A stretch of DNA of 44,384 nt. Origin: Dehalococcoidia bacterium. Its GTDB lineage: Bacteria > Chloroflexota > Dehalococcoidia > Dehalococcoidales > UBA1222. Every line of letters begins with the position of its first letter. Within the stretch, counting starts at the first letter, position 1. Made by a program: the position numbers and the translations under genes. The DNA lies in assembly GCA_009779255.1 (NCBI GenBank), contig WREQ01000009.1, positions 1 to 44,384 on the forward strand, written 5' to 3'. Below the pieces are notes generated by a model, which was not told where the DNA came from, searched no databases, and was given only the letters and a program-made list of their open reading frames with translations. Below are positions 16,004-25,097 of this stretch, in pieces.

Positions 16004-18709
16004 CTAGCACTTCGTGTATCCGCATCCCGGACAGACCAGGCAGCCCTCCTGGTAAGCCAGCAGAGAGGTGCACTCCGGACACTGCCCGGCCACATTTTTG
16101 ACCAGCCCCAAGTCATGAGTCGCCAGCTTGTGGTCATGTCCGCCCTCGCTCTTATTCGGGACAAGGCCGGCATGGCGCTCCAGCACTCCGGCGATGGCGT
16201 CCGCACATGATAAAATCGACTTGCCACTCTCCCAGGCAATCGATGGGCAGCGGATGCCCTTGAGCTGCTTTACCAGCGAAGCCATATCAATACCGGAGCG
16301 CAGTCCCAGCGAAATGAGACGGCAGGTGGATTCCAGCTGAGCTGCGGCGCAACCGCCGGTCTTGCCAAGATGCGAAAACACTTCGCAGATGCCGTGTTCG
16401 TCGGAATTGACCGTGACATAGATGTAGCCGCAGCCGGTAGTGACACGTTCGGTGAAGCCCTTGGTCACCTTGGAGCGTTTGCGCGGCGCCGCCTGCACGA
16501 TGGCCTGGACATCCTCAACAACCTTGGGCGCTTCTTTTTTCCCTGTAGTAAGCACCTGTCCTTCACGGGAGCCGTCGCGGTAGATAGTGATGCCCTTGAG
16601 GCGCTCGTCATAGGCCATCATGTACACATTGGCGACATCATCGGGAGAGGCTTCCTTGGGGAAATTGACCGTTTTGGAAACGGCATTGTCAGTGTGGCAC
16701 TGGAAAGCGCTCTGCATGCGTACGTGCCAAGGCACGGCAATGTCATGGGCGGTGACAAAAACACGCTTGACCTCATCCGACACTTCCGCGATGTCCGCCA
16801 GGTGCATCCCCTCGGCCAGCTTCTGCATCAATTCTTCAGAATAGAAGCCGCCGGCTTTGGCGGCTGCTTCAAAGGCCGGATTCACCTCGATGAAGTTAGC
16901 CCCGTCCAAAATATGGCGGGTGAAGGACAAGGCGAACAGCGGCTCTATACCGCCGGAACAGCCGGCGATGATGGAAAGCGTGCCAGTGGGCGCTATAGTG
17001 GTGCAAGCGGCATTGCGTACCGCGGGCGCGCCGGGTTTATCGTAGACCGAACCGGCGAAGGCCGGGAAGGCACCTCGCTCGGCGCCCAGTTCAACTGAGA
17101 CCATGTGCGCCGTGTCATTGATGAAGCCCATCACCTTTTCTGCCGTCGCCAGCGCTTCTTCAGAATTGTAGGGAATACCCATGGCAATCAGCACATCGGC
17201 GAAGCCCATCACGCCCAGCCCAATCTTGCGCGTGCGACGTGTCATTTCGTCAATCTGCGGCAGCGGAAAACGGTTGACATCCAGAACGTCGTCCAAGAAG
17301 CGCACCGCCAGCTTAACTGTTTCCTCCAGCTTTTTGTAGTCGATTTCAGCCTTGCCGTTCGTCTTGATCATGCGCGAGAGATTGATGGACCCCAGATTGC
17401 AGGACTCATAGGGTAGCAGTGGCTGCTCCCCGCAGGGATTGGTGCTTTCGATTTTGCCCAGCTGCGGAGTGGGATTATCCTCGTTGATGCGGTCAATGAA
17501 AATCACTCCAGGGTCACCGGTCTTCCATGCCAGTTCCACCATTCTGTCGAAAACCATCCTCGCGTTCAGCCTGCCAGCGATTTCTCCGGTGCGCGGGTTG
17601 ACGAGTTCATAATCGGCGGCCTCCTTTACCTTCTGCATGAAGTCGTTGGTTACAGCGACTGAGATGTTAAAGTTGGTAAGCGAACACAGATCCTCCTTGG
17701 AGGTGATGAAACGCAGAATGTCCGGGTGGGTGACGGAAAGAATGGCCATGTTGGCGCCTCTGCGCGTACCGCCCTGTTTGATGACGTCGGTAGCCACATC
17801 AAAGGCGCGCATGAACGACACCGGCCCGGAGGCCACCCCACCGGTAGAGCCAACGCGATCGGTTTCTGGACGCAGGCGGGAGAATGAAAAACCAGTGCCG
17901 CCGCCGCTCTTGTGGATAAGCGCCGTATGTTTTACCGTCTCGAAAATGCTTTCCATGGAGTCTTCAATAGGCAGCACGAAGCAGGCAGAAAGCTGCCCCA
18001 GTTCGCGCCCGGCGTTCATCAGAGTAGGCGAGTTTGGCAGAAACTCCAGCGCGGTCATCATGGTGTAGAACTTGTCTTCCCAGGCCTTGACATCGGCCAC
18101 AGGGTTGTAATTGAGTTCCGCAGCCGCTACAGTCTGCGCCACGCGGCGGAACATATCGGCGGGAGTCTCGACGACTTTACCGCTCTTGTCTTTTTCAAGA
18201 TAACGCTTCTCAAGTACACGCAGTGCATTCTCTGAAAGGGACGCCGGGGAGAGAGAGCTGGAAATGCTGGCTGGCATGGGATTCTCCTTCCTGATACGTG
18301 GTTTATTATCTACATTTTCCACATGTTTTGATTCAGACACTTTACGGATTTCTTCCTTTGACGATTTTATTTCCGGCGCGGCGGAAGGCGCTCTTGCCTC
18401 CGGCGGCTTCATGGAGCCGGCGGGTGGTGCCACGGCAGACAGTTTTTCGCCCTCCAGAAACTCTTTCACCATATCCAGAATATTGGCATCTGAAGCCGGC
18501 GGCAGAGGCTGTTTTACCGATCTGGAAACGAACTCCTCCATACCCGGCAACGTTGCCGGCCGCTCAAAGCGACTTATAACCTGATTGGTAATACGATCGA
18601 TGTGCTCACGGTCCGAAATACCCATGGAAGCAGCAGCATTATGGATAGCGCGCGCTATCTGGTTGCGATTCACCATCTCTCCTGACATGGACTCACCCAG
18701 TCTGACCAT
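16004..18709 (-). CDS. nrdJ: Adenosylcobalamin-dependent (class II) ribonucleoside-diphosphate reductase
   Basis: 901 residues. It reduces ribonucleotides to deoxyribonucleotides using a B12-generated thiyl radical, hence independent of oxygen. Order: N-terminal helical ATP-cone-like segment (~12-65), low-complexity linker (~70-145), then a 10-stranded barrel with NPCGEQPLLPYESCNLGS (active-site Cys, ~423) and ACTTIAPTGTLSIIAGCSGG (~570). A TSCPB-type domain follows (~745-860, with TGCGYIYVTVN and GGCAAAQLE), then a C-terminal Cys-rich zinc ribbon ending CPGCGYTKC. The ORF-track start may be too early: an AGGAG just precedes ATGGTGAATCG at about 18675. It is 43 bp downstream of nrdR in one operon. 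No cobalamin riboswitch is visible upstream. Confidence 0.96.
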   Translation of the reverse strand: MVRLGESMSGEMVNRNQIARAIHNAAASMGISDREHIDRITNQVISRFERPATLPGMEEFVSRSVKQPLPPASDANILDMVKEFLEGEKLSAVAPPAGSMKPPEARAPSAAPEIKSSKEEIRKVSESKHVENVDNKPRIRKENPMPASISSSLSPASLSENALRVLEKRYLEKDKSGKVVETPADMFRRVAQTVAAAELNYNPVADVKAWEDKFYTMMTALEFLPNSPTLMNAGRELGQLSACFVLPIEDSMESIFETVKHTALIHKSGGGTGFSFSRLRPETDRVGSTGGVASGPVSFMRAFDVATDVIKQGGTRRGANMAILSVTHPDILRFITSKEDLCSLTNFNISVAVTNDFMQKVKEAADYELVNPRTGEIAGRLNARMVFDRMVELAWKTGDPGVIFIDRINEDNPTPQLGKIESTNPCGEQPLLPYESCNLGSINLSRMIKTNGKAEIDYKKLEETVKLAVRFLDDVLDVNRFPLPQIDEMTRRTRKIGLGVMGFADVLIAMGIPYNSEEALATAEKVMGFINDTAHMVSVELGAERGAFPAFAGSVYDKPGAPAVRNAACTTIAPTGTLSIIAGCSGGIEPLFALSFTRHILDGANFIEVNPAFEAAAKAGGFYSEELMQKLAEGMHLADIAEVSDEVKRVFVTAHDIAVPWHVRMQSAFQCHTDNAVSKTVNFPKEASPDDVANVYMMAYDERLKGITIYRDGSREGQVLTTGKKEAPKVVEDVQAIVQAAPRKRSKVTKGFTERVTTGCGYIYVTVNSDEHGICEVFSHLGKTGGCAAAQLESTCRLISLGLRSGIDMASLVKQLKGIRCPSIAWESGKSILSCADAIAGVLERHAGLVPNKSEGGHDHKLATHDLGLVKNVAGQCPECTSLLAYQEGCLVCPGCGYTKC

Positions 18710-18752
18710 ACAAAATAACCCCCTGAATTATGTGTCCGGATACGGGCTCCGC

Positions 18753-19241
18753 TCAGGTTTTGATTGGCAGCGTGAGCTGCCCGTCTGGCGGAGATATATG
18801 TGACAGCAGGGTATCGACCTCCTGCTTCAAATCGGTGATGTCGGCAAAATCACGATACACACTTGCGAAACGAATGTAAGCGATATAGTCCAATTTCCTA
18901 AGACGCATCATCACCAAATCGCCGATGACCGAAGAAGGGATTTCACTTCGCCCGGTCTGCAGCAGCTCGCCTTCAATGGAGTTCGCCACTTCCTCAACCA
19001 CCCCCTCCGCAAGCGGCCGCTTTTCGCAGGCCTTGCGGATGCCGGCTAAAAGTTTTTCTTTGTTGAACTCCTCATGGCGACCGTCTTTCTTGGCAACATA
19101 GAGCGCAACCGACTGAAGACGTTCATAGGTGGTAAAGCGCGACTGGCAATTGATACACTCCCTCCTTCGCCTGACGCCGTCTGTCGTATCACGCGAATCA
19201 ACCACCCGGGAATCGTCACTGCCGCAATGAGGACACTTCAT
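18753..19241 (-). CDS. nrdR: Transcriptional repressor NrdR
   Basis: 162 residues, typical length. An N-terminal zinc ribbon has Cys 3, 6, 29 and 32 (MKCPHCG ... RECINCQSRFTTYE). An ATP-cone domain (~47-137) binds ATP/dATP and senses the deoxynucleotide pool. NrdR represses ribonucleotide reductase genes. It is first in the operon with nrdJ, and its own promoter carries two NrdR boxes at 19249-19296, so autorepression and co-repression of nrdJ are expected. No Shine-Dalgarno sequence is evident before the ATG; the predicted leader is about 30 nt. Confidence 0.97.
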   Translation of the reverse strand: MKCPHCGSDDSRVVDSRDTTDGVRRRRECINCQSRFTTYERLQSVALYVAKKDGRHEEFNKEKLLAGIRKACEKRPLAEGVVEEVANSIEGELLQTGRSEIPSSVIGDLVMMRLRKLDYIAYIRFASVYRDFADITDLKQEVDTLLSHISPPDGQLTLPIKT

Positions 19242-19248
19242 AACATAA

Positions 19249-19303
19249 CCACAAGATATAGTATTCCGACAAGCAATCTACCACAATAGCTGGTATCAGT
19301 CAA
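19249..19303 (-). promoter_or_regulatory. nrdR-nrdJ promoter with two NrdR boxes
   Basis: On the minus strand, TTGACT (19303-19298) and TAGATT (19280-19275) are spaced by 17 bp. Two elements match the NrdR-box consensus ACACWATATATWGTGT, read on the plus strand: CCACAAGATATAGTAT at 19249-19264 (13/16) and CCACAATAGCTGGTAT at 19281-19296 (11/16). Their starts are 32 bp apart, close to three helical turns, as in known NrdR regulons. The second box fills the -35/-10 spacer and the first lies downstream of the -10, an arrangement that would block RNA polymerase. Confidence 0.85.
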
Positions 19304-19437
19304 TACGAAAACACCTTTTTTCCGGTTGTTTTTCCGTAATATTTTTGCCGCCTGCGAGTTTGCCGGCTGCGCTATACGCACTGACAACAGCCGACAAACT
19401 ACCATCCGCCGGGTAAATTCCAAGCACCCAACACCAC

Positions 19438-19469
19438 AAAAAAGAGGCCGGACTTTTTAGTCCGGCCTC
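19438..19469 (-). terminator. Terminator after ftsZ
   Basis: An 11-bp GC-rich stem (GAGGCCGGACT / AGTCCGGCCTC) followed on the minus strand by TTTTTT. It closes the mraZ-rsmH-ftsA-ftsZ run. Confidence 0.9.
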
Positions 19470-19497
19470 CCTTGGTACGAGTTAGCAGAATCCTGTC

Positions 19498-20622
19498 TTA
19501 CGAATTATACGAGCGAGTCTGCTGACGAGCGTAGTCCTGCTGCGGCAGCGCGGCACGGTTGGTATTACGATTCCAGCGGCGCAGGAAAGAAGGCACGTCC
19601 AGTTCGTCCTCGGTCCTGATGGACTTGAGCCGCTTGTTAAAGGCATCATCTTCCCTGTTGTCCACCTGGGACTTGTTGACGAAGCCTGTTGCGACCAGCG
19701 TGATGCGAACATCGGAACCCATCGTCGAATCTGAGGCAACACCGAAGATAATGTTAGCATCAGGGTCGACAGCCGATTTGATAACCTCGGCAGCCTCGTT
19801 GACTTCAAAGAGGGTTATATCCGCGCCGCCAACAATATTGAATAGCACCCCTTTGGAGCCTTCAATGGTAACATCCAACAGAGGCGATGCCAGGGCGTTG
19901 CGGGCGGCATCCACAGCGCGATTCTTGCCGGTGCCGCGCCCAATGGACATCCAAGCAGGGCCGGCATCCTTCATGACAGCCTTGACATCGGCAAAGTCCA
20001 GGTTGATCATACCCGGAACGGTGATAACCTCGGAGATAGCCTGTACGCCATGGCGTAGCACGTCATCCGCCATCTTGAAGGCGGTGTCCACGCCGGTCTT
20101 GGGATCGCACAAATCAAGCAGGCGATCATTGGGAATGATAATCAGGGTGTCTACCTTGCCCAGCAGGCGGGAAATGCCCTCTTGGGCTACCTGCATACGA
20201 TGCGTACCCTCGAAGGTGAAGGGCTTGGTGACCACGGCGATAGTCAGCGCGCCGGATTCCTTGGCGATCTGAGCCACCACCGGCGCCGAGCCGGTGCCGG
20301 TGCCGCCGCCCATGCCGGCGGTGACGAAAACCATATCAGCGCCCGCAACCAGTTCCTTGATCTCATCACGGCTTTCTTCAGCCGCCTTATGTCCGGTGTT
20401 ATGATCGCCGCCGGCGCCCAGGCCGCGGGTCAACTTCTCGCCTATCTGCAATCTGACAGGAGCTTCCGTGGTGGCCAGCGCCTGCGCATCGGTATTGACG
20501 GCGATGAATTCAACTCCCTGGATTTCTTCACGCACCATACGTGTAATCGCGTTCGAACCACCGCCACCACAGCCGAAGACCTTGATTTTAGCCCCATTGG
20601 GAACAAAGCTCGTCTTAGCCAT
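19498..20622 (-). CDS. ftsZ: Cell division protein FtsZ
   Basis: 374 residues. This tubulin-like GTPase forms the cytokinetic ring. The N-terminal GTPase domain shows [26 protein letters not shown] and the tubulin signature [10 protein letters not shown] (~104-112). The T7 synergy-loop region follows ([11 protein letters not shown]). A short linker leads to the C-terminal peptide DVPSFLRRW (~345), which binds FtsA, and an Asn/Gln/Arg-rich tail. It lies 28 bp downstream of ftsA and is followed by a strong terminator. Confidence 0.98.
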   Translation of the reverse strand: MAKTSFVPNGAKIKVFGCGGGGSNAITRMVREEIQGVEFIAVNTDAQALATTEAPVRLQIGEKLTRGLGAGGDHNTGHKAAEESRDEIKELVAGADMVFVTAGMGGGTGTGSAPVVAQIAKESGALTIAVVTKPFTFEGTHRMQVAQEGISRLLGKVDTLIIIPNDRLLDLCDPKTGVDTAFKMADDVLRHGVQAISEVITVPGMINLDFADVKAVMKDAGPAWMSIGRGTGKNRAVDAARNALASPLLDVTIEGSKGVLFNIVGGADITLFEVNEAAEVIKSAVDPDANIIFGVASDSTMGSDVRITLVATGFVNKSQVDNREDDAFNKRLKSIRTEDELDVPSFLRRWNRNTNRAALPQQDYARQQTRSYNS

Positions 20623-20650
20623 TTTCTTCTCCTATATCTCCTATATTTCC

Positions 20651-21877
20651 TTATTTTCCGGTGAACATCACTGCCAATCGGTTCGCCATTGAGCGCAGGC
20701 GGCGCGTCCAGAAGCCCCCGTTGTACTCGGAAGCGCGGCCGGGATGTTTGGACCCCCACAGCAGCAGTCCGACACCGGTGGCGTAGGCCGGGTCACGTAG
20801 CGAATCGGTGATGCCGGTGATATGTAGCGGACAGCCAACTCTTACCGGCAACTTCAGAATTTCACATCCCATAGTCTCAATGCCAGAGATATTGGATGAA
20901 CCTCCGGTGAGTACCAGACCGGCAGGAATAACCGATTCATAGTCAGAGCTGGGAAGCTCCAACAGCACCAGCCGCAGGATCTCTTCAACGCGGGCATGCA
21001 GGATGTCGCACAGATCCTGATAGGAGATACCATGACCGTCCTCGGAAACCGGAGGGGCGGCGGCCATCTTGTTGTCATAGACGCTCATTACCGAACCGTA
21101 GCGCCGCTTCATCTCTTCAGCCACTTCGAAAGGTAGCCCCAAGCCGATGGCAACGTCGCGGGTGAGCTGGTAACCGGCCACTGGGAGAATGGCGGTATGG
21201 TAGATGCTGCCATCCTTGAATACACAGATGTCGGTGGTACCGCCGCCGATGTCGGCGATGGCCACGCCCGCATGACGCTCGTCTTCGGTGAGCACAGCTT
21301 CAGAAGAAGCCAGCGGTTCAAGTACCATGTCATCAATATCAACGCCGATACCGCGGATACATTTCACCAGATTCTGAACCGAGTTGGCGGCGGCGGTAAT
21401 AATGTGGGTTTCCACATCTAGGCGGAAACCATGCATGCCCACCGGGTTCTTAACCCCTACCTGGCCGTCCACCGCATAGGTTCGCGGTATGACATGCAGC
21501 AGCTTGCGGTCCTGCGGCACTTTGATGCTCTGGGCGGTATTCATCACACGCCTCAGGTCATCAGTGCGCACCAGGCGGTCGTTGTTGGTGATAGCTACCA
21601 CTCCCTTGTTGTTTGTGGAGGTAACATGACGCCCGGTAACACCAACGTAAGCCGATTCCACTTTCACGTTGCACGACTGCTCGGCTTTGCGAATCGAATC
21701 GCGTATGGCACCCTTGGCATCATTGATGTTAACCACCAACCCCTTGTGCATACCGTACGAAGGGGTTATGCCAACACCCACCACACGCACGCCACCGTTA
21801 TTTTCCTGCTCGGCGATGATCGTGGCTATCTTGGTGGTGCCGACATCAATTGCTGTAACTATTGATTTCCTGCTCAT
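20651..21877 (-). CDS. ftsA: Cell division protein FtsA
   Basis: 408 residues of the actin-like ATPase fold. Visible are the phosphate-1 motif ITAIDVGTTKIATII (~7-20), the SHS2/1C insertion (~80-170), phosphate-2 IADIGGGTTDICVF (~205) and the adenosine motif VLTGGSSNISG (~325). The C-terminal segment MANRLAVMFTGK is a plausible amphipathic membrane-targeting helix. FtsA tethers FtsZ to the membrane. AGGAGGAG precedes the ATG. The 105 bp upstream, where ftsL/ftsQ or mur genes usually lie, hold no ORF but contain a palindrome CGGGCATGTGCCCG (21964-21977). Confidence 0.97.
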   Translation of the reverse strand: MSRKSIVTAIDVGTTKIATIIAEQENNGGVRVVGVGITPSYGMHKGLVVNINDAKGAIRDSIRKAEQSCNVKVESAYVGVTGRHVTSTNNKGVVAITNNDRLVRTDDLRRVMNTAQSIKVPQDRKLLHVIPRTYAVDGQVGVKNPVGMHGFRLDVETHIITAAANSVQNLVKCIRGIGVDIDDMVLEPLASSEAVLTEDERHAGVAIADIGGGTTDICVFKDGSIYHTAILPVAGYQLTRDVAIGLGLPFEVAEEMKRRYGSVMSVYDNKMAAAPPVSEDGHGISYQDLCDILHARVEEILRLVLLELPSSDYESVIPAGLVLTGGSSNISGIETMGCEILKLPVRVGCPLHITGITDSLRDPAYATGVGLLLWGSKHPGRASEYNGGFWTRRLRSMANRLAVMFTGK

Positions 21878-21982
21878 TTGCTCCTCCTTTTAAACCTGTT
21901 CCCTGTTTATATTGAACTCCTGCGAGTAAGTTCCTTTTTCACATTCTGTATTTCCGCTCCTTCCGGGCACATGCCCGCATAA

Positions 21983-23023
21983 CTAGTTGGAGTTGAAAAC
22001 TACTCTTAATTTCTCCGGGCGCCTGCGCCCTCCTGGCCGCCCCTTGCCCGCCGGATTTTTAAGGCGGACTGCGTCTTCCTGCCGGACATCGCCGCTGACG
22101 ATGCGCTCTGCGACCCGCATTTTGGCGCTGCGTGAACGCGCATTGGCGTACTCCTCGGCGGGAGTCGGAATGATAACCTGCCTGTTTATAATCCGGAGCC
22201 GCGGCTGATGATGGCAGACGCACTGCGGCAGCCCCGGCGGGCATACACAGGAAACCGCTTCCCTACGCATAAAATCCTTGACGATGCGGTCCTCCAGCGA
22301 GTGATAGCTGATGACGACAAGGCGTCCCCCGTGCCCCAGCACGCTAACCGCCTGCTCAAGAGCGGAGGCAAGGTGGTCCAGTTCCTGATTGACGGCAATT
22401 CTAAGCGCCTGGAAGGTGCGGGTGGCAGGGTGAATACGTCCGCGCGATGGCACGACGCGCTCCACGACAGAGGCCAGTTCGTCAGTGGTCAACAGCGGTC
22501 GCGAGCGCACTATCATGCGCGCAATGCCGCGGCTGTGCGGCTCCTCGCCGTATTCATATATTATGCGCGCCAGATCAGCCTCTGACCAACAGTTGACGAT
22601 GTCTTCCGCCGAAACAGGCTGAGCGGGATTGAAACGCATATCCAGCGGAGCACCGTGCTTGAAAGAGAAGCCGCGCCCGCTTTCAGAAAGCTGCAGTGAA
22701 GACATCCCTAGATCAAACAGCACGCCGTTCACCGGAGCGAAATCGTTACCCAGGCAGACGGATTCCAGACTGACGAAGTTATCGTTGACAATCAACGCCG
22801 CGGCACCGAAATGGGACAGCCGCGCCCACGCCGCCACAACCGCCTCGGGGTCGGCATCCAGCCCCAGCAACTGACCGCCGGGGGCGCTTTTTTGAAGGAT
22901 AGCCTCGGCGTGCCCGCCGCCGCCGGCGGTGCAGTCCACGTAGCGACCACCCGGCTGAATGGCCAGAGCCTCCAGCGTCTCTTTAAGCAGTACTGGAATA
23001 TGCGTGGCGGTCGTCATCCCCAC
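21983..23023 (-). CDS. rsmH: 16S rRNA (cytosine(1402)-N(4))-methyltransferase RsmH
   Basis: 346 residues. It methylates N4 of C1402 in the 16S rRNA decoding centre with S-adenosylmethionine. Motifs: [13 protein letters not shown] at the N-terminus, SAM-binding [19 protein letters not shown] (~26-44), [19 protein letters not shown] (~110-128) and [17 protein letters not shown] (~245-262). Full length. It starts four bases after the mraZ stop, so the two are translationally coupled. Also known as mraW. Confidence 0.97.
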   Translation of the reverse strand: MGMTTATHIPVLLKETLEALAIQPGGRYVDCTAGGGGHAEAILQKSAPGGQLLGLDADPEAVVAAWARLSHFGAAALIVNDNFVSLESVCLGNDFAPVNGVLFDLGMSSLQLSESGRGFSFKHGAPLDMRFNPAQPVSAEDIVNCWSEADLARIIYEYGEEPHSRGIARMIVRSRPLLTTDELASVVERVVPSRGRIHPATRTFQALRIAVNQELDHLASALEQAVSVLGHGGRLVVISYHSLEDRIVKDFMRREAVSCVCPPGLPQCVCHHQPRLRIINRQVIIPTPAEEYANARSRSAKMRVAERIVSGDVRQEDAVRLKNPAGKGRPGGRRRPEKLRVVFNSN

Positions 23024-23027
23024 TCCT

Positions 23028-23453
23028 TTAGCGTTTCTCTGCAGATTCGGTTATCTGGAACAGCTCGTCCAAATCCGACGTCTTCTCAGCATCCCAAGCG
23101 GCCTTGTCCCACAGCTCGATACGGTCGTTGGTACCCACAACCACAATATCCTCGCCCAGCGCGGCATATCCGCGCAACGTGGACGGCAGGCTGATGCGTC
23201 CCTGACCATCAATGGCGGTGAGGAAGGCGGTGGCGAACAGTGCGCGCTCCGCCTTGCGCTTCTTGGAAGGCGGCAGATTGGAGGCCTGCAACCCCTCCGC
23301 CATTTTCTTCCAATCGGGAATCGTATAGACTGTAAGGCATTTGTCGGGCGAAGGCGCCACAATGACGCCGTCCTTGAAATGAGGACGGAAGCGGGGCGGA
23401 ATAGGCATACGCCCCTTTTCATCAATACGGTACTCAAACTCGCCCAGAAACAT
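23028..23453 (-). CDS. mraZ: Transcriptional regulator MraZ
   Basis: 141 residues with two AbrB-like SpoVT/MraZ modules: [18 protein letters not shown] (~2-19) and [19 protein letters not shown] (~84-102). MraZ forms a ring-shaped DNA-binding oligomer that represses the division cluster by binding tandem TGGGN boxes. Three such boxes with 10-bp periodicity lie just upstream of this gene (23471-23495). It heads the mraZ-rsmH-ftsA-ftsZ run. A weak AAGG precedes the ATG. Confidence 0.96.
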   Translation of the reverse strand: MFLGEFEYRIDEKGRMPIPPRFRPHFKDGVIVAPSPDKCLTVYTIPDWKKMAEGLQASNLPPSKKRKAERALFATAFLTAIDGQGRISLPSTLRGYAALGEDIVVVGTNDRIELWDKAAWDAEKTSDLDELFQITESAEKR

Positions 23454-23470
23454 AAGCTAAAACCTTATTT

Positions 23471-23495
23471 CCCCACGATTCACCACTTTCTACCA
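23471..23495 (-). promoter_or_regulatory. Tandem MraZ-binding boxes
   Basis: Minus strand: TGGTA-GAAAG-TGGTG-AATCG-TGGGG, three TGGKN units separated by five bases each (exact 10-bp period). This is the described MraZ operator layout (TGGGN repeats). The units overlap the predicted -10/start region, fitting autorepression. Confidence 0.75.
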
Positions 23496-23496
23496 T

Positions 23497-23525
23497 TCTA
23501 CACTACATTCATCCCCCGTTGTCAA
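23497..23525 (-). promoter_or_regulatory. mraZ promoter
   Basis: Minus strand TTGACA (23525-23520) followed by TGTAGA at 17 bp (23502-23497), or TAGAAT (23500-23495) at 19 bp. The MraZ boxes begin at the -10. Confidence 0.6.
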
Positions 23526-24216
23526 TAGGTTTGGCAAGAAAATTTATTTAAATGGCAATACTGTTGCCAAAAAGTCCCGCCGTCCGGGAATTGACGGGTT
23601 AGGGCAGCCCCCGGCTTGCCATTTCCACGGATAAGAAGTGTATTTCCATCATGATCTGGGTTGCCATCGGTTTGAGCGCCGGTTTTTTTACTTTGTCGCA
23701 ATCACTATCGTACAGCGCGTCACTGCAGACGCCCCGCGGAGGAGCATTGACGGTTTCGCCCTTGTGGTGCTGCGCTTTTTTCTGTTAATTGGTTTCCCAT
23801 TCTCTCCATGCTGTATCTCTTTTTCGCCCGTCCATCCGCGATTATGACAACTTGTGGGTGTCGCCTCCGCTTCGCGGGGATTGCACTCGGGTAATCGTAA
23901 AAAGATTCGGGCAATCGTTGTCGCCTCCGCTTCGCGGGGATTGCACCCTGTCGCACTACACCCTGACCCACAACCAGCTACTGGTAACCGGTATACAAAG
24001 CTCTACGTACCTGGCGGAAGCACCACCCGTATGGCAGATTGTGCTGATACTGGCAATCTGGACTGCGCTGTTTATATCGCTGACCTTCCACGTAGTACAG
24101 CGGTAGGATCTGACGGCGGGGTAAACCGCAATTACAGGGAACAGGGCACCGGCGGTCGGATGCCAAACCATGTAAATCCAGTGGTGCTTTCCCCGTTATG
24201 GTAAAATTATCCCGCC
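23526..24216. other. Intergenic region with degraded coding traces and a repeat pair
   Basis: No intact gene is convincing. Frame by frame it shows MIWVAIGLSAGFFTLSQSLS (from ATG 23651) and, after a +1 shift, FALVVLRFFLLIGFPF, both membrane-like. Farther on, frame 3 encodes a single hydrophobic segment (VWQIVLILAIWTALFISL) ending at 24106. These could be remains of one or two small membrane proteins. A 28-bp direct repeat pair sits at 23859-23946. A -10-like TAAAAT at 24202-24207 lies nine bases before trmD. Confidence 0.45.
23859..23946. repeat. 28-bp direct repeat, two copies with a 32-bp spacer
   Basis: Identical 28-mers at 23859-23886 and 23919-23946 (starting TGTCGCCTCCGC, ending GGGGATTGCAC) are 60 bp apart. 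Each contains a small hairpin CTCCGC-TTC-GCGGGG. The size matches a one-spacer CRISPR, but the spacer itself contains an internal duplication (GGGYAATCGT twice) and no cas gene is near, so I call it a simple direct repeat. Confidence 0.7.
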
Positions 24217-25005
24217 ATGCGCATAGACTTCCTGACACTCTTCCCCCGGTTTTTCGAGTCACCCCTCTCCGACGCCATCTTCCAGCGCGCCAGAGAGAAG
24301 GGGCTGGTCTCATTCAATACCTATAACATTCGCGACTACACCCACGACCGCCATCGCACCGCCGACGATTATCCATTCGGCGGCGGCGCCGGGATGCTGC
24401 TCAAGCCGGAGCCTGTGTTCGAATGCCTCGAGGATGTTTTGAAAGACAAACGACAGAATGATGAACCCGTGCCGGTGATACTGATGACACCACAGGGCAA
24501 ACTGTTCTCCCAATCCATCGCTTTCAAACTTGCGGAGCATAAAAGGATGGTGATTATCTGCGGTCATTACGAGGGCATTGACGACCGTGTACGAGAGCAT
24601 CTTGTTACCGAGGAAATCTCGATCGGCGACTACGTGCTGTCCGGCGGGGAGATACCGGCGCTGGTCGTCGCTGATGCCGTTATACGGCTGGTTCCGGGAG
24701 TGCTGGGTTCCAATGAATCCGCCGCCGGCGACTCGCATACAGACGGCCTGCTGGAATACCCACAATACACCCGACCAGCCGACTTCCGCGGCTGGAAGGT
24801 GCCGGAGGTGTTGCTGTCCGGCAATCACGCCAGAGTGGCCGCGTGGCGCAGGGAGCAATCCATCCTAAAAACCGCACACGTCCGCCCCGACCTGCTGGCA
24901 AACGCCAGCCTTACCGCCGCGGAGAAACGCCTGCTGGAAAGACTGGCGGAAGAGCAGTCCGCACCAGACATCTCCCGCACAGGCGAACGGCATGCCGCAA
25001 ACTAA
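24217..25005 (+). CDS. trmD: tRNA (guanine(37)-N(1))-methyltransferase TrmD
   Basis: 262 residues. This SPOUT-fold enzyme makes m1G37 in tRNAs reading CNN codons and so prevents frameshifting. It shows [13 protein letters not shown] at the N-terminus and [15 protein letters not shown] (~52). The trefoil-knot SAM site is [11 protein letters not shown] (~112-122) with [11 protein letters not shown] (~133-143), followed by the C-terminal tRNA-binding helical domain. It precedes rplS as in many bacteria, although rimM and rpsP are absent upstream. No Shine-Dalgarno sequence precedes the ATG; TAAAAT lies nine bases upstream. Confidence 0.97.
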   Translation: MRIDFLTLFPRFFESPLSDAIFQRAREKGLVSFNTYNIRDYTHDRHRTADDYPFGGGAGMLLKPEPVFECLEDVLKDKRQNDEPVPVILMTPQGKLFSQSIAFKLAEHKRMVIICGHYEGIDDRVREHLVTEEISIGDYVLSGGEIPALVVADAVIRLVPGVLGSNESAAGDSHTDGLLEYPQYTRPADFRGWKVPEVLLSGNHARVAAWRREQSILKTAHVRPDLLANASLTAAEKRLLERLAEEQSAPDISRTGERHAAN

Positions 25006-25034
25006 CAGCCGTGGACATTCCAAACCCGTTAAAT

Positions 25035-25063
25035 TTGAATAATTCACGCCCTCATGCTATTGT
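25035..25063 (+). promoter_or_regulatory. rplS promoter
   Basis: TTGAAT (25035-25040), 17-bp spacer, TATTGT (25058-25063). The leader of about 28 nt contains AGAGGT before the ATG. Confidence 0.5.
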
Positions 25064-25097
25064 TGTATGTTGCTAAAAAATTGCTAGAGGTAAACAC

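Noticed and set aside
15873-16082. 69-aa minus ORF ending at the NYN start
   Set aside because: It overlaps the end of nrdJ in another frame and resembles no family; the ATGA overlap is probably coincidental.
18710-18752. Cobalamin riboswitch expected before the B12-dependent reductase
   Set aside because: The gap to nrdR is only 43 bp and the nrdR leader shows no B12-box; regulation appears to be by NrdR.
23854-24204. 116-aa plus ORF containing the repeated peptide VASASRGLH
   Set aside because: The repeated peptide comes only from translating the 28-bp DNA repeat; the rest has no protein character.
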